Assembly: GCA_902795675.1 (NCBI GenBank)
Contig: CADBLZ010000001.1
Location: 1-13,246 of the forward strand
Length of the DNA stretch: 13,246 nucleotides
Direction: 5' to 3'
DNA from: an uncultured Erysipelotrichaceae bacterium
GTDB taxonomy: Bacteria > Bacillota_I > Bacilli_A > RF39 > UBA660
This document shows, piece by piece, positions 1 to 7,255 of the stretch (its first letter is position 1; the number at the start of each line of letters is the position of its first letter). The notes beneath the pieces were generated by a model. That model was not told the origin of the DNA. It ran no database searches and saw nothing but the letters and a program-made list of their open reading frames with translations. A program made the translations under genes and the position numbers.

Positions 1-1
1 A

Positions 2-985
2 TGCCTAAAATGTGGAGAAGAAGTAAGTGTAAAGGAAAAGTTTTGTACTCACTGTGGAGCAGAAATTGATCCATCACTAGAAATGCCAGATTTAAAATCT
101 TCTGCTAAAACAGAAGAAGAAATAACTGATTTCCATGAAAACAAAATCGAAGATAACGAAATAGCTACATATACATTTGATTCAGAACAAAGTGTCAAAT
201 CACGTTCTAAAATCTTAACATTAGTTGTTACTATTATTATTCTAGTAGTAGGTGGAGCCGCTATCTATTTTGGTTTATCATTTACTAAAAACTTAAATAA
301 CTCAATTAATAATACTGGTAACAAAAAAGAAGTAGAACCATCTAAAACAGATGAAGAAATACTAAGTGAATATAAAGCAGAATTAAATATCTTTAAAGAT
401 ACAGGTGATGTATCAAAGATTCAAAAACTATCTGCTAGTATTACTAAAGATGATTTAGATACAGTTACTAAAGAGATTTATAAAACATGGATTGATACTT
501 TAGTAGAAGATAACTTTAATACATTAAATGATTTTATCTTAGTATATAACACATATGATAAATACTTAGATTCATTATCTAATATTGAAGTAATAAAAAG
601 TACTACTAAAGAAGAATTAAAAAATAGTTTAGACTTAGTATCATCTAGTTATCAAGAACTATATACTAATGTTGTTGAATTATATAACAATAAAAAATAT
701 AATGATGCTTATGCTAAAATATCTTCATTAACAGATAACACAAAAGATATCTTAAAAACTAAAGTTAACTATTACCAAGAACAAATAGTTAATGATGTAT
801 TAACATTATTAAAAGCAGATATTGCTAAAATAGAAAATACTATAAATGAACAAAACAAAATAAATAAATATGCTCAAATAATTATTGTTATAAATACATA
901 TGATACTTTATATAATAACTTAAATCTAAAAGATATAGATACATATAAAGCACTACTAAGTAATTACGAAGCATTAAATAAATAA
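2..985 (+). CDS. Zinc-ribbon, single-pass membrane protein (5'-partial)
   Basis: The reading frame is open from the left window edge, so the true start lies outside; the ATG at position 83 is internal. The first residues show a zinc ribbon: CLKC at residues 1-4 of the visible frame and CTHC at residues 15-18, followed by GAEI. An acidic linker follows, then one hydrophobic membrane segment at about residues 71-94 (ILTLVVTIIILVVGGAAIYF), then about 230 residues of Lys/Asp/Asn-rich, probably helical sequence without enzyme motifs. The topology is probably cytoplasmic zinc ribbon, membrane span, extracytoplasmic stalk, as in zinc-ribbon/TM proteins of Firmicutes (the TcaA/YvbJ type). That family comparison is inference. 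It ends with TAA five bases before a strong terminator. The function is unknown; a sensing or envelope role is possible but not shown. Confidence 0.8.
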   Translation, partial: CLKCGEEVSVKEKFCTHCGAEIDPSLEMPDLKSSAKTEEEITDFHENKIEDNEIATYTFDSEQSVKSRSKILTLVVTIIILVVGGAAIYFGLSFTKNLNNSINNTGNKKEVEPSKTDEEILSEYKAELNIFKDTGDVSKIQKLSASITKDDLDTVTKEIYKTWIDTLVEDNFNTLNDFILVYNTYDKYLDSLSNIEVIKSTTKEELKNSLDLVSSSYQELYTNVVELYNNKKYNDAYAKISSLTDNTKDILKTKVNYYQEQIVNDVLTLLKADIAKIENTINEQNKINKYAQIIIVINTYDTLYNNLNLKDIDTYKALLSNYEALNK

Positions 986-989
986 TCAT

Positions 990-1013
990 AAAGCAGTTAT
1001 CAAACTGCTTTTT
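990..1013 (+). terminator. Intrinsic terminator after the zinc-ribbon gene
   Basis: A perfect inverted repeat, AAAGCAGTT (990-998) and AACTGCTTT (1003-1011), has a 4-nt ATCA loop and runs into T-rich sequence. It begins four bases after the TAA stop. Its 3' side abuts the promoter of the next gene. Confidence 0.88.
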
Positions 1014-1014
1014 A

Positions 1015-1023
1015 TGTTATAAT
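1015..1023 (+). promoter_or_regulatory. Extended -10 promoter of the femX-type gene
   Basis: TGTTATAAT is a perfect extended -10 element (TG-N-TATAAT). No convincing -35 box lies 17 nt upstream, where the terminator hairpin is, so recognition probably depends on the TG. The predicted start, about 7 nt downstream, falls on the GGTGAT Shine-Dalgarno (1030-1035) and leaves a leader of only about 10 nt. Confidence 0.75.
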
Positions 1024-1039
1024 AAAGATGGTGATATAA

Positions 1040-2338
1040 ATGGAATTTTTAGAACTAACAGAGAAAGAATTTACTTCATTTGCAAACAACCACCCATATG
1101 GTTCATTTCATCAAAATGTATCTTGGGGTGAACTTAAAAGTGGCACAGGATGGATTACTCATCTAGTAGGCGTAAAAGATAACGGTAAAGTTGTTGCTGC
1201 AACTTTATTACTATCTAAAATGACACCTATTAAAAAGAATATGTTCTATTCACCACGTGGTTTTCTAATTGATTACAAAGATAAAGAATTATTAAAATTC
1301 TTTATAACTAATCTAAAAACATATGCTAAAAAACATAATGCAATCTTTATCAAATTTGATCCATATGTTGAACTACAAGAAAGAGATATCAAAGGTGATA
1401 TTGTTGAAGGTGGCTTCGATAACCATTATGTAGTAGATAATTTAAAAAGCTTAGGTTGTAAATATCATGGTGAAACAATCATGATGGAAGATATGCAACC
1501 TCGTTGGATCTTTACTTTAAATACTAAAGGTAAAACAGAAGAAGATATCTTTAAAGATATGGATCCCAAAACAAGACAAATCTTACGTAAAAATGAAAAG
1601 ATGGGTGTTAAAGTAAGAGAACTTAAAGAAGATGAAATGGAAATCTTCCATGAAATCATGAATGATACATCATCTCGTCGTGAGTTCCAAGATCGTCCAT
1701 TATCTTATTATAAAAAAATGTATCATGAATATAAAAAGAAAGATGAAGCTATGATCTTAGTAGCTGAATTCAATCATGATGACTATATCAAAAACTTAAA
1801 ACAAGATTTACAAAAAGAAGAAGACTTTCTTTCTAATCTAAAAAAAGAACAGAATGATTCTTCAAAGAATCAAGATAAACTAAATAAAAAAATAAAACAA
1901 TCAGAAGATAATATCGAAAGATTCAAAAAGAACATTAATGAAATGGAAGAGAGTAAAAAAGAAAATGGAAATCTAATTGAATTAGGTGCCATTCTATTCT
2001 TCAAAACAAATGATGAAGTATTATCTCTAGTTGGTGGTTCATTTGGTAAATTCATGAAATTCCAAAGTGCTTATACAACACACTATGCTGGTGTTAAATA
2101 TGCTTTCGAACATAACATGCGTCGTTATAACTTCTATGGTATAACAGGTGACTTTAATGAAGAAACAAATCCATTCTATGGTCTATATTCATTCAAAAGA
2201 GATTTCGGTGGACAAGTAGTAGAATTAGTAGGTGAATTTGATCTAATAATATCTAACTTCTGGTTTGGTATTTATAAGTTTGCTTTCAAAACATATCATA
2301 AACTAAAACATTTAAAAAATAAGGTGTCAACTAAATAA
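1040..2338 (+). CDS. FemA/FemB/FemX-family aminoacyltransferase (peptidoglycan bridge)
   Basis: The protein has 432 residues, the usual length for the Fem family, which adds amino acids from aminoacyl-tRNA to the stem-peptide lysine of peptidoglycan precursors. The double acyl-transferase architecture is visible: an N-terminal lobe with SFHQNVSWGELK (22-33) and FYSPRGFLIDYK (69-80), a second lobe from about 140, a charged Lys/Glu-rich coiled-coil arm at about 246-306 that interrupts the second lobe as in FemA/B/X, and a conserved-looking C-terminal part with NFYGITGDF (364-372) and YGLYSFKRDFGG (380-391). There is no signal peptide, so it acts at the cytoplasmic face. Its GGTGAT Shine-Dalgarno is 4 nt from the ATG. 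It is a single-gene unit between two terminators. It implies a walled cell with branched cross-bridges. The amino acid it adds cannot be read from sequence. Confidence 0.9.
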   Translation: MEFLELTEKEFTSFANNHPYGSFHQNVSWGELKSGTGWITHLVGVKDNGKVVAATLLLSKMTPIKKNMFYSPRGFLIDYKDKELLKFFITNLKTYAKKHNAIFIKFDPYVELQERDIKGDIVEGGFDNHYVVDNLKSLGCKYHGETIMMEDMQPRWIFTLNTKGKTEEDIFKDMDPKTRQILRKNEKMGVKVRELKEDEMEIFHEIMNDTSSRREFQDRPLSYYKKMYHEYKKKDEAMILVAEFNHDDYIKNLKQDLQKEEDFLSNLKKEQNDSSKNQDKLNKKIKQSEDNIERFKKNINEMEESKKENGNLIELGAILFFKTNDEVLSLVGGSFGKFMKFQSAYTTHYAGVKYAFEHNMRRYNFYGITGDFNEETNPFYGLYSFKRDFGGQVVELVGEFDLIISNFWFGIYKFAFKTYHKLKHLKNKVSTK

Positions 2339-2356
2339 AGTTGACATCTTTTATTT
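2321..2356 (+). terminator. Terminator overlapping the femX-type stop codon
   Basis: AAGGTGTCAACT (2321-2332) pairs with AGTTGACATCTT (2339-2350) over 12 bp with one G-T wobble, and a T-rich tract follows. The loop AAATAA contains the TAA stop codon (2336-2338). The 3' arm contains the -35 box of the next transcription unit. Confidence 0.88.
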
Positions 2357-2369
2357 TTATGTTTATAAT
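2341..2369 (+). promoter_or_regulatory. Perfect-consensus sigma-A-type promoter of the leader/ABC unit
   Basis: TTGACA (2341-2346) and TATAAT (2364-2369) are separated by exactly 17 nt, an exact match to the consensus housekeeping promoter. The -35 box lies inside the 3' arm of the upstream terminator. The predicted start is near 2376, giving a leader of about 120 nt before the ABC gene. Confidence 0.9.
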
Positions 2370-2375
2370 GAAGAG

Positions 2376-2494
2376 GAATTTTAAAAAAGAAAGGAGTGTT
2401 ATAGATGAGCAATGTTAAAATTCAATTAAAATTTATTATAGAAAGAAGATTAGATGTTGCTTTTGTAACACTCTAATCTTATAGAGGAGTTTAT
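2376..2494 (+). promoter_or_regulatory. Structured leader with small ORF, candidate translational attenuator
   Basis: Between the predicted transcript start and the ABC gene there are three competing pairings. A: 2394-2401 (GAGTGTTA, part of the small ORF's Shine-Dalgarno) with 2466-2473 (TAACACTC). B: 2446-2454 (AAGATTAGA) with 2472-2480 (TCTAATCTT), a perfect 9-bp stem. C: 2471-2475 (CTCTA) with 2482-2486 (TAGAG), which touches the ABC Shine-Dalgarno. A and C exclude B because they share bases. No T-run follows the stems, so translational control fits better than transcription attenuation. The pairings are seen directly; regulation is inferred from the resemblance to leader-peptide attenuators upstream of resistance genes. 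Confidence 0.5.
2405..2476 (+). CDS. Small ORF, 23-residue putative leader peptide
   Basis: The ATG at 2405 has a good AAGGAG Shine-Dalgarno (2391-2396) 8 nt upstream and is followed by 22 sense codons and TAA at 2474-2476. The peptide starts MSNVKIQLKF, continues with IIERRLD and ends AFVTL; it is basic in the middle and hydrophobic at both ends. The stop lies 18 nt before the ABC start and in the same frame. The ribosome-binding site, the strong promoter and the hairpins that overlap its two ends favour real translation. It could be a regulatory leader peptide or, less likely, a secreted peptide exported by the adjacent transporter. No Gly-Gly leader motif is present and the transporter has no C39 peptidase domain. 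Confidence 0.55.
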   Translation: MSNVKIQLKFIIERRLDVAFVTL

Positions 2495-4225
2495 ATGAAA
2501 AAGTTGAAATATTTTAAGATACTTTTACGATATCTTAAAAATGAAAAACTTCTCATAGCTCTTTATATTATACTTTCTGTCATCATGTATGCTTCACCAG
2601 TTCTTGGAACACTGGTATGGGCTGACATGTATGAAGCTTTATCGGAGGTTAATTTACATAACTTCCTAATACTTATAGTTATTAATGGTGCCTTAAATAT
2701 CTTATGTTGGTCAATCTTAGATTACCCAATAAACAGAATATTTAATCGCTTACAAGCTAATTTTATGTCCGAGATAAATCGTGACTTATACAAAAAGATT
2801 AATGACTTACCATCAATTGCTTTCGAAGAAATTGGTACAGGTGAATTCGTTAATCGTATGTATACTGATCCAAATAACATCTTAGACTTATTATCACTAT
2901 TAATTAAACTATCTACTAGATTAGTAACAGCTGTTGTTTTCGTCTTTATAACATTTACAATATCTGTTTCAGCAGGTCTTGAACTAATCGGTTTATGTGG
3001 TTCAATGTTTATCTTCGCTAATATCTATTATCCAAAGATTAAAAAGAACCATGAAGAAATCAAAAAAGTATCTGATAAATATGTTAAAGATATAACTGAA
3101 AATATCTCAGGTGTTAGAGAAATCAAAGCTTTAGGTATTAAGAAAACAATTAATAATAACGTTAATAATACAATCATTAACTTATTTAACAAAGAGAAAA
3201 AACAATCAAATGATGAATCTATGTATCACTTACTTAATAATGGTACATACTTTATCATCCAAACAATCATTTATGTAACTGTTGGTTTAGAGGTAATGCA
3301 TGGTAATACTTCACTAGCAGGTTTCGTATTAATCAACAACATCATCTATCGAGTAGATGAAGCTGTTGAAAGATTAAATGAATTTGGTATTAACTTTAAC
3401 AAAGTATCAGTTGCTCTAAAACGTCTAGGAGAAATCTTAGATAACAAATTATATAAAGATGAAAAATACGGTCGTAAAGTATTAAATGATAAAGACATAA
3501 TATTAGAGTTTAAAGATGTTCATTTTAGATATCGTAAAAATGAAGACTACGTATTAAAAGGTCTTAACATGAAAATAGTTCCACATAAAAAGATTGCCAT
3601 TGTTGGTCGTTCTGGTGAAGGTAAGTCAACATTATTTAATTTATTATTACGCTACTTTGAACCTAACAAAGGCGAAATCTTAATCAATAACCAAAAACTA
3701 TCTTCATTAACTGAAGATTCATTAAGAGAGAATATCTCTATAATTAGACAAACACCATTCTTATTTAATGATACTATCTTCAACAACTTCAAAGTTGTTA
3801 AAGAAGATATCACTTTAGAAGAAATAAGAGAAGTTTGTAAAAAAGCTTATATTGATGACTACATCATGGGATTAAAAGATCAATATAACACTACTATTGG
3901 TGAAGGTGGTGTTAACTTATCTGGTGGTCAAAAGCAACGTTTAGCAATTGCTAGAACATTACTAAAGAACACTAAAGTAATCTTATTCGATGAAGCTACA
4001 TCAGCATTAGATAATGAATCACAAGAATATATTAAAAAGACTATCGATGATTTAGTAAAGGATCACACTATCATAATTGTTGCTCATCGTCTTTCAACAA
4101 TCATGGATGCCGATTTAATATACATTGTTAATAAAGGTATTGTTACAGGTAAAGGTACTCATTCATCTCTAATAAAAGATAATGAGGAATATAGGAACTT
4201 ATATCAAAAAGAAGTAATAGAGTAA
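2495..4225 (+). CDS. ABC exporter, fused permease/ATPase half-transporter
   Basis: The 576-residue protein has the half-transporter layout: a membrane domain at about 1-310 with hydrophobic segments near 18-45, 56-75, 140-180 and 245-283, then a nucleotide-binding domain from about 336. All ATPase motifs are intact: Walker A GRSGEGKST (371-379), Q-loop glutamine 419, signature LSGGQ (475-479), Walker B VILFDE (495-500), D-loop SALD and H-loop His531. It would act as a dimer in the cytoplasmic membrane and pump a lipid, peptide or drug outward. The substrate cannot be deduced. There is no N-terminal peptidase domain. The Shine-Dalgarno GGAG (2486-2489) is 5 nt from the ATG and just behind the leader hairpins, so expression may depend on translation of the small ORF. 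No partner half-transporter is adjacent, which suggests a homodimer. Confidence 0.93.
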   Translation: MKKLKYFKILLRYLKNEKLLIALYIILSVIMYASPVLGTLVWADMYEALSEVNLHNFLILIVINGALNILCWSILDYPINRIFNRLQANFMSEINRDLYKKINDLPSIAFEEIGTGEFVNRMYTDPNNILDLLSLLIKLSTRLVTAVVFVFITFTISVSAGLELIGLCGSMFIFANIYYPKIKKNHEEIKKVSDKYVKDITENISGVREIKALGIKKTINNNVNNTIINLFNKEKKQSNDESMYHLLNNGTYFIIQTIIYVTVGLEVMHGNTSLAGFVLINNIIYRVDEAVERLNEFGINFNKVSVALKRLGEILDNKLYKDEKYGRKVLNDKDIILEFKDVHFRYRKNEDYVLKGLNMKIVPHKKIAIVGRSGEGKSTLFNLLLRYFEPNKGEILINNQKLSSLTEDSLRENISIIRQTPFLFNDTIFNNFKVVKEDITLEEIREVCKKAYIDDYIMGLKDQYNTTIGEGGVNLSGGQKQRLAIARTLLKNTKVILFDEATSALDNESQEYIKKTIDDLVKDHTIIIVAHRLSTIMDADLIYIVNKGIVTGKGTHSSLIKDNEEYRNLYQKEVIE

Positions 4226-4244
4226 TTCTATTACTTCCTTTTTT
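4211..4244 (+). terminator. Terminator with the ABC stop codon in its loop
   Basis: A perfect 11-bp stem, GAAGTAATAGA (4211-4221) and TCTATTACTTC (4227-4237), is followed by C and six T. The 5-nt loop GTAAT contains the TAA stop (4223-4225), so the last codons of the ABC gene form the 5' arm. Confidence 0.93.
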
Positions 4245-4245
4245 A

Positions 4246-4254
4246 TGTTAAAAT
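4246..4254 (+). promoter_or_regulatory. Extended -10 promoter of the seven-gene operon
   Basis: TGTTAAAAT (TG-N-TAAAAT) lies directly behind the terminator T-run; no good -35 is seen. Sixteen bases separate it from the ATG at 4271, so the predicted transcript begins at the AGTGAT Shine-Dalgarno. Confidence 0.65.
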
Positions 4255-4270
4255 ATAAGAAGTGATATAT

Positions 4271-4903
4271 ATGGAAGTAATGCTTGATAATAAAATAATA
4301 AAAGTAAATATAATAAGAAAAAGAGTAAAGAATGTAACCTTTCGTTTTAAGAATAACGAATTATATATTTCTTGTAATTCGCTTGTTCCTGAATTTGAAA
4401 TAAAAAGAATGATTGCGAGTAATGAAAAAAGCTTAACTAAACTTTATAACAAACAAGCAGCTCGTGATGATGTTGATAAAATATTTACTTACCTTGGTGA
4501 ACCATATACTATCGTTTATGATGAAAGTGTTAAAAAAACATACATCGATGATGACATGATCTACACTAAAAATGAGCAAAAATTTAACAAGTGGTACTTA
4601 GAAGAATGTTCACGTATCTTTAGTGAAAGAATGAAACTACAACTAAATAACTTCACTGACATTCCTAAATTTAGTTTACGAATAAGAAAAATGTCTACTA
4701 GATGGGGTGTTAATAACGTAACTAAAAAAATAATTACTTTAAATAGTGAATTACTAAAAAAAGATGTTACGTTAATTGATTATGTAATCGTTCATGAACT
4801 ATGTCACTTCTATGAAGCTAATCATAGTGACAGATTCTGGTATCAAGTATCACTTAGATACCCATATTATAAACTTGCAAGAAAAAGATTAAGGAGTGAA
4901 TAA
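4271..4903 (+). CDS. YgjP-like (DUF45) M48-type metallopeptidase
   Basis: The 210-residue protein carries the signature of the YgjP/DUF45 family of zinc-dependent hydrolases: MSTRWGVNN near the middle (about residue 138) and HELCHFYEANHSDRFW (beginning about residue 172), an HExxH zinc motif with the family's NHSxxFW extension. It lacks a signal peptide and is cytosolic. The physiological substrate of this family is not firmly settled. I place the start at ATG 4271 because the in-frame GTG at 4262 is part of the AGTGAT Shine-Dalgarno (4261-4266). It is the first gene of a tightly packed operon, and its stop is one base from the next ATG, consistent with translational coupling to the methyltransferase. 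The family assignment is secure; the biological role is not. Confidence 0.9.
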   Translation: MEVMLDNKIIKVNIIRKRVKNVTFRFKNNELYISCNSLVPEFEIKRMIASNEKSLTKLYNKQAARDDVDKIFTYLGEPYTIVYDESVKKTYIDDDMIYTKNEQKFNKWYLEECSRIFSERMKLQLNNFTDIPKFSLRIRKMSTRWGVNNVTKKIITLNSELLKKDVTLIDYVIVHELCHFYEANHSDRFWYQVSLRYPYYKLARKRLRSE

Positions 4904-4904
4904 A

Positions 4905-5639
4905 ATGGAAATAATAACATCTCTTGATAACAATCATATAAAAGAAATATCAAAACTATTACAAAAAAAATATCGTGATGAACAAAACTTATTTCTTGTT
5001 GAAAGTTATCACTTAGTAGAAGAAGCTTATAAAGCTAACTTACTAAAAGAAGTAATCTGTGTTCCGGAATCAGATCCATCATATGACATAAAAACAACAT
5101 ATGTATCATATGATGTCTTAAAAAAACTAACTGATACTGTAACTCCTCAAAAAATAATTGGTGTAGTAGAAAAGAAAAAAGAAGAACAAGTAGGAAACAA
5201 AGTTCTAATCTTAGATAACATTCAAGATCCTGGTAACTTAGGTACATTAATCAGATCATCCGTTGCTTTTAATTTTGATACTGTAATATTATCAGATGAT
5301 ACAGTTGATATTTATAATCCTAAAGTAATAAGAAGTACAGAAGGAATGCTATTTAAAATAAACACTATTAGAAAAAACTTAGAAGAAGTATTACCTATCT
5401 TAAAAGAAGATAATTATTATATCTATGGTACTAAAGTAACTGGTGGTAAAACCCTAAAAACAATCAATAATAACCATGATAAATTTGGTATAATAATAGG
5501 TAATGAAGGAAATGGTATCAAAGATACTACATCATCATTATGTGATGAATTTATTTATATACCTATAAATAAAGAATGTGAATCACTTAATGCTGGTATT
5601 TCTGGAAGTATCATAATGTATGAATTGGGTGATAAATAG
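4905..5639 (+). CDS. SpoU/TrmH-family RNA 2'-O-ribose methyltransferase
   Basis: A SPOUT-class methyltransferase of 244 residues that would transfer a methyl from S-adenosylmethionine to a ribose 2'-OH of rRNA or tRNA. The N-terminal part (LLQKKYRDEQNLFLVESYHL) is the small RNA-binding domain typical of RlmB/TrmH-like proteins. The knot domain holds motif 1 at DNIQDPGNLGTLIRSS (104-119, with Asn111 and Arg117), RSTEGMLFKI, GNEGNG (199-204) and ESLNAG (226-231). The start is ATG 4905, 8 nt after AAGGAG (4891-4896); the in-frame GTG at 4896 belongs to that Shine-Dalgarno. The stop TAG overlaps the rimM GTG by one base. Which RNA is methylated cannot be read from sequence; an rRNA target fits the neighbours. 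Confidence 0.92.
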   Translation: MEIITSLDNNHIKEISKLLQKKYRDEQNLFLVESYHLVEEAYKANLLKEVICVPESDPSYDIKTTYVSYDVLKKLTDTVTPQKIIGVVEKKKEEQVGNKVLILDNIQDPGNLGTLIRSSVAFNFDTVILSDDTVDIYNPKVIRSTEGMLFKINTIRKNLEEVLPILKEDNYYIYGTKVTGGKTLKTINNNHDKFGIIIGNEGNGIKDTTSSLCDEFIYIPINKECESLNAGISGSIIMYELGDK

Positions 5640-6130
5640 TGGGCTATATAAAAATAGGTAAAATTGTTAATACACATGGTATAAAAGGTGAACTTAGAAT
5701 TAAATCTGATGTATTACATAAAGATAAAATATTTAAAGTAGGTAATAATCTTTATATAGGTGAAGGTCATATCAAAGAAGAAATAACATCATATCGTGTG
5801 CATAAAGATTATGACATGGTAACATTCAAAGGATACACTAATATTAATGAAGTATTAATATATAAAAACTTTAATGTTTATATCTTAGAAGAAGAACTAA
5901 ACTTAAATAATGATGAAGTAATATTAGAAACACTAATAGGTTTTAAAATAATTGATGATAATAATGAACTAGGTACATTACAAAGTATTCATTATAATGG
6001 TTTAAATATCTTATTAGATATTAACTATACTAAACCATATTACATTCCATATAATCCAAACTTCATTGATCATATAGATAAAGAAAACAAAATAATATAT
6101 ACAAAGAATGCTAAGGACTTGATAATATGA
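5639..6130 (+). CDS. rimM: 16S rRNA processing protein RimM
   Basis: RimM helps late maturation of the 30S subunit around the 16S 3' head region and binds ribosomal protein S19. The 163-residue protein begins with the family signature IGKIVNTHGIKGELRIKS at residues 6-23, continues with a beta-barrel N-domain to about 85, and has a PRC-barrel C-domain (LIGFKIIDDNNELGTL, then PYYIPYNPNFI). The start is GTG at 5639, shared with the upstream TAG stop; GGGTGAT (5627-5633) lies 5 nt before it. The stop TGA overlaps the trmD ATG as ATGA. Its position before trmD is the near-universal bacterial order, which makes the assignment firm. rpsP, which often precedes rimM, is absent here. Confidence 0.95.
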   Translation: MGYIKIGKIVNTHGIKGELRIKSDVLHKDKIFKVGNNLYIGEGHIKEEITSYRVHKDYDMVTFKGYTNINEVLIYKNFNVYILEEELNLNNDEVILETLIGFKIIDDNNELGTLQSIHYNGLNILLDINYTKPYYIPYNPNFIDHIDKENKIIYTKNAKDLII

Positions 6131-6792
6131 AAATAGATATCTTAACATTATTTCCAAACATGTTTGAAGGTGTCTTAACTGAATCCATCATCAAACGTGC
6201 AATTAAAGATAACAAAGTTGAAATAAACTTAATCGACTTTCGTTCATATTCAAAACTATCTAATAACCAAGTAGATGATACACCATATGGTGGTGGTGGA
6301 GGAATGGTTCTTCGTTGTGAACCAATCTTCGATTGTATAGATGATATCGATCCAAATCATGAAGCTTATCGTATCTTAATGACCCCAGATGGTATAACAT
6401 ATAAAGAACAAATGGCTTATGAACTAAGAGATAAAAAACATATAATAATCTTATGTGGACATTATGAAGGCTTTGATGAAAGAATCAGAACTCTTGTTGA
6501 TCAAGAAATAAGTATTGGTGATTATGTCTTAACAGGTGGCGAGATTCCTGCTATGATATTAATAGATAGCATCACTCGTTTAATACCTGGTGTTATAACT
6601 AGTACAAGCTTAGATAGTGAATCATTCACTGATAACTTACTAGATTATCCAACATATACTAAACCAGAAGAATATCGTGGTATGAAAGTACCTGAAGTAT
6701 TAGTATCAGGTGACCATAAAAAAATAAACGAATGGCGTGAAACACAAAGAATAAAAAGGACAGAAGAAAGACGAAAAGACTTATTAAAGTAA
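6127..6792 (+). CDS. trmD: tRNA (guanine37-N1)-methyltransferase TrmD
   Basis: TrmD makes m1G37 next to the anticodon and prevents +1 frameshifting. The 221-residue protein shows the full set of motifs: MKIDILTLFPNMF at the start, DDTPYGGGGGMV (50-61), the knot motifs LCGHYEGFDERI (109-120) and GDYVLTGGEIPAM (131-143), then SFTDNLLDYPTYTKP (166-180) with Asp169 at the position of the family's catalytic aspartate. The C-terminal helical domain is somewhat shorter than usual (about 221 versus about 240 residues) but still carries HKKINEWRETQ. AAGGA (6113-6117) supports the ATG at 6127, which overlaps the rimM TGA. An essential gene, translationally coupled to rimM. Confidence 0.97.
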   Translation: MKIDILTLFPNMFEGVLTESIIKRAIKDNKVEINLIDFRSYSKLSNNQVDDTPYGGGGGMVLRCEPIFDCIDDIDPNHEAYRILMTPDGITYKEQMAYELRDKKHIIILCGHYEGFDERIRTLVDQEISIGDYVLTGGEIPAMILIDSITRLIPGVITSTSLDSESFTDNLLDYPTYTKPEEYRGMKVPEVLVSGDHKKINEWRETQRIKRTEERRKDLLK

Positions 6793-6805
6793 GAAGGTGA
6801 CTCTC

Positions 6806-7255
6806 GTGTCTCAATACAAAGTTTCCAAAGAAAACTTAAAAAAAGAATTATTAAACTTAACTGAACTAGAAGGGTATACTTTTAAACCTAAAACAAAAAA
6901 AGATTACCTAGAAGTAGATGATATCAAAGTAGTTGATAAAGAAATGATAAACAATATCTTATCAACTAAGTTTAGTAAAACATTTAAAAAACTTTTAGTA
7001 TTGGCTCTAGCTTGCATCAATGATGATGAAGCAGATGAGGGAGATGTCAGTATCGTCTTAGATGAAGTTGAATTAACAAGAGAAATCCTTGTTAATCGAT
7101 ATAAAAAATTCTTAAGTAATCAAGAATTTCAAAGTAACTTAAAAAAATTACGTTTACTAGATAATGAACTACGTGTTAAATATATGGAAATAAAAAAACG
7201 TGCAATCTATCTAGAAGTAATGGAAACAGAAGAAAAAGGAATGGGTGGAAGATAA
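6806..7255 (+). CDS. Unrecognised cytosolic helical protein
   Basis: I do not recognise this family. The product has 149 residues, no signal peptide or membrane span, and is highly charged. The C-terminal half (residues about 80-149) looks helical, with many Lys/Arg/Glu and the stretch LRLLDNELRVKYMEIKKRAI; an acidic patch, INDDEADEGD, lies in the middle. I choose the GTG at 6806 because AAGGTGA (6794-6800) is then correctly spaced; the in-frame GTG at 6797 is part of that Shine-Dalgarno. It lies 13 nt after trmD, and its TAA overlaps the next ATG by one base. Membership of an operon with ribosome and tRNA factors suggests a housekeeping or nucleic-acid-related role, but this is weak inference. 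Confidence 0.75.
   Translation: MSQYKVSKENLKKELLNLTELEGYTFKPKTKKDYLEVDDIKVVDKEMINNILSTKFSKTFKKLLVLALACINDDEADEGDVSIVLDEVELTREILVNRYKKFLSNQEFQSNLKKLRLLDNELRVKYMEIKKRAIYLEVMETEEKGMGGR

Noticed and set aside
1..69. ATG at position 1 as a gene start
   Set aside because: That frame stops at TGA (67-69) without a recognisable product; the zinc-ribbon frame starting at position 2 is continuous with the downstream gene.
1465..1659. Minus-strand open frame inside the femX-type gene
   Set aside because: Antisense shadow of a well-supported gene, with no ribosome-binding site or recognisable protein.
1870..2055. Minus-strand open frame opposite the femX coiled-coil region
   Set aside because: Its Ser/Phe/Leu-rich translation is what Lys/Glu/Asn-rich coding sequence gives on the opposite strand.
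2376..2494. Known metabolite riboswitch or T-box before the ABC gene
   Set aside because: No recognisable T-box sequence, riboswitch core or terminator hairpin with T-run; a small ORF with a good ribosome-binding site explains the leader better.
2405..4225. Bacteriocin or double-glycine peptide export system
   Set aside because: The peptide has no Gly-Gly leader, the transporter lacks the C39 peptidase domain, and no immunity or maturation gene is adjacent.
4262..4270. Upstream GTG start of the YgjP-like gene (and similarly GTG 4896, GTG 6797, ATG 12187)
   Set aside because: In each case the earlier codon lies in or directly against the Shine-Dalgarno; the start 9 bases downstream is correctly spaced.
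5035..5247. Minus-strand open frame inside the SpoU gene
   Set aside because: Leu/His-rich shadow translation, with no start signal.
6121..6135. Mycoplasma-type code with TGA as Trp
   Set aside because: rimM ends in TGA overlapping the trmD ATG, and all Trp codons in the window are TGG.
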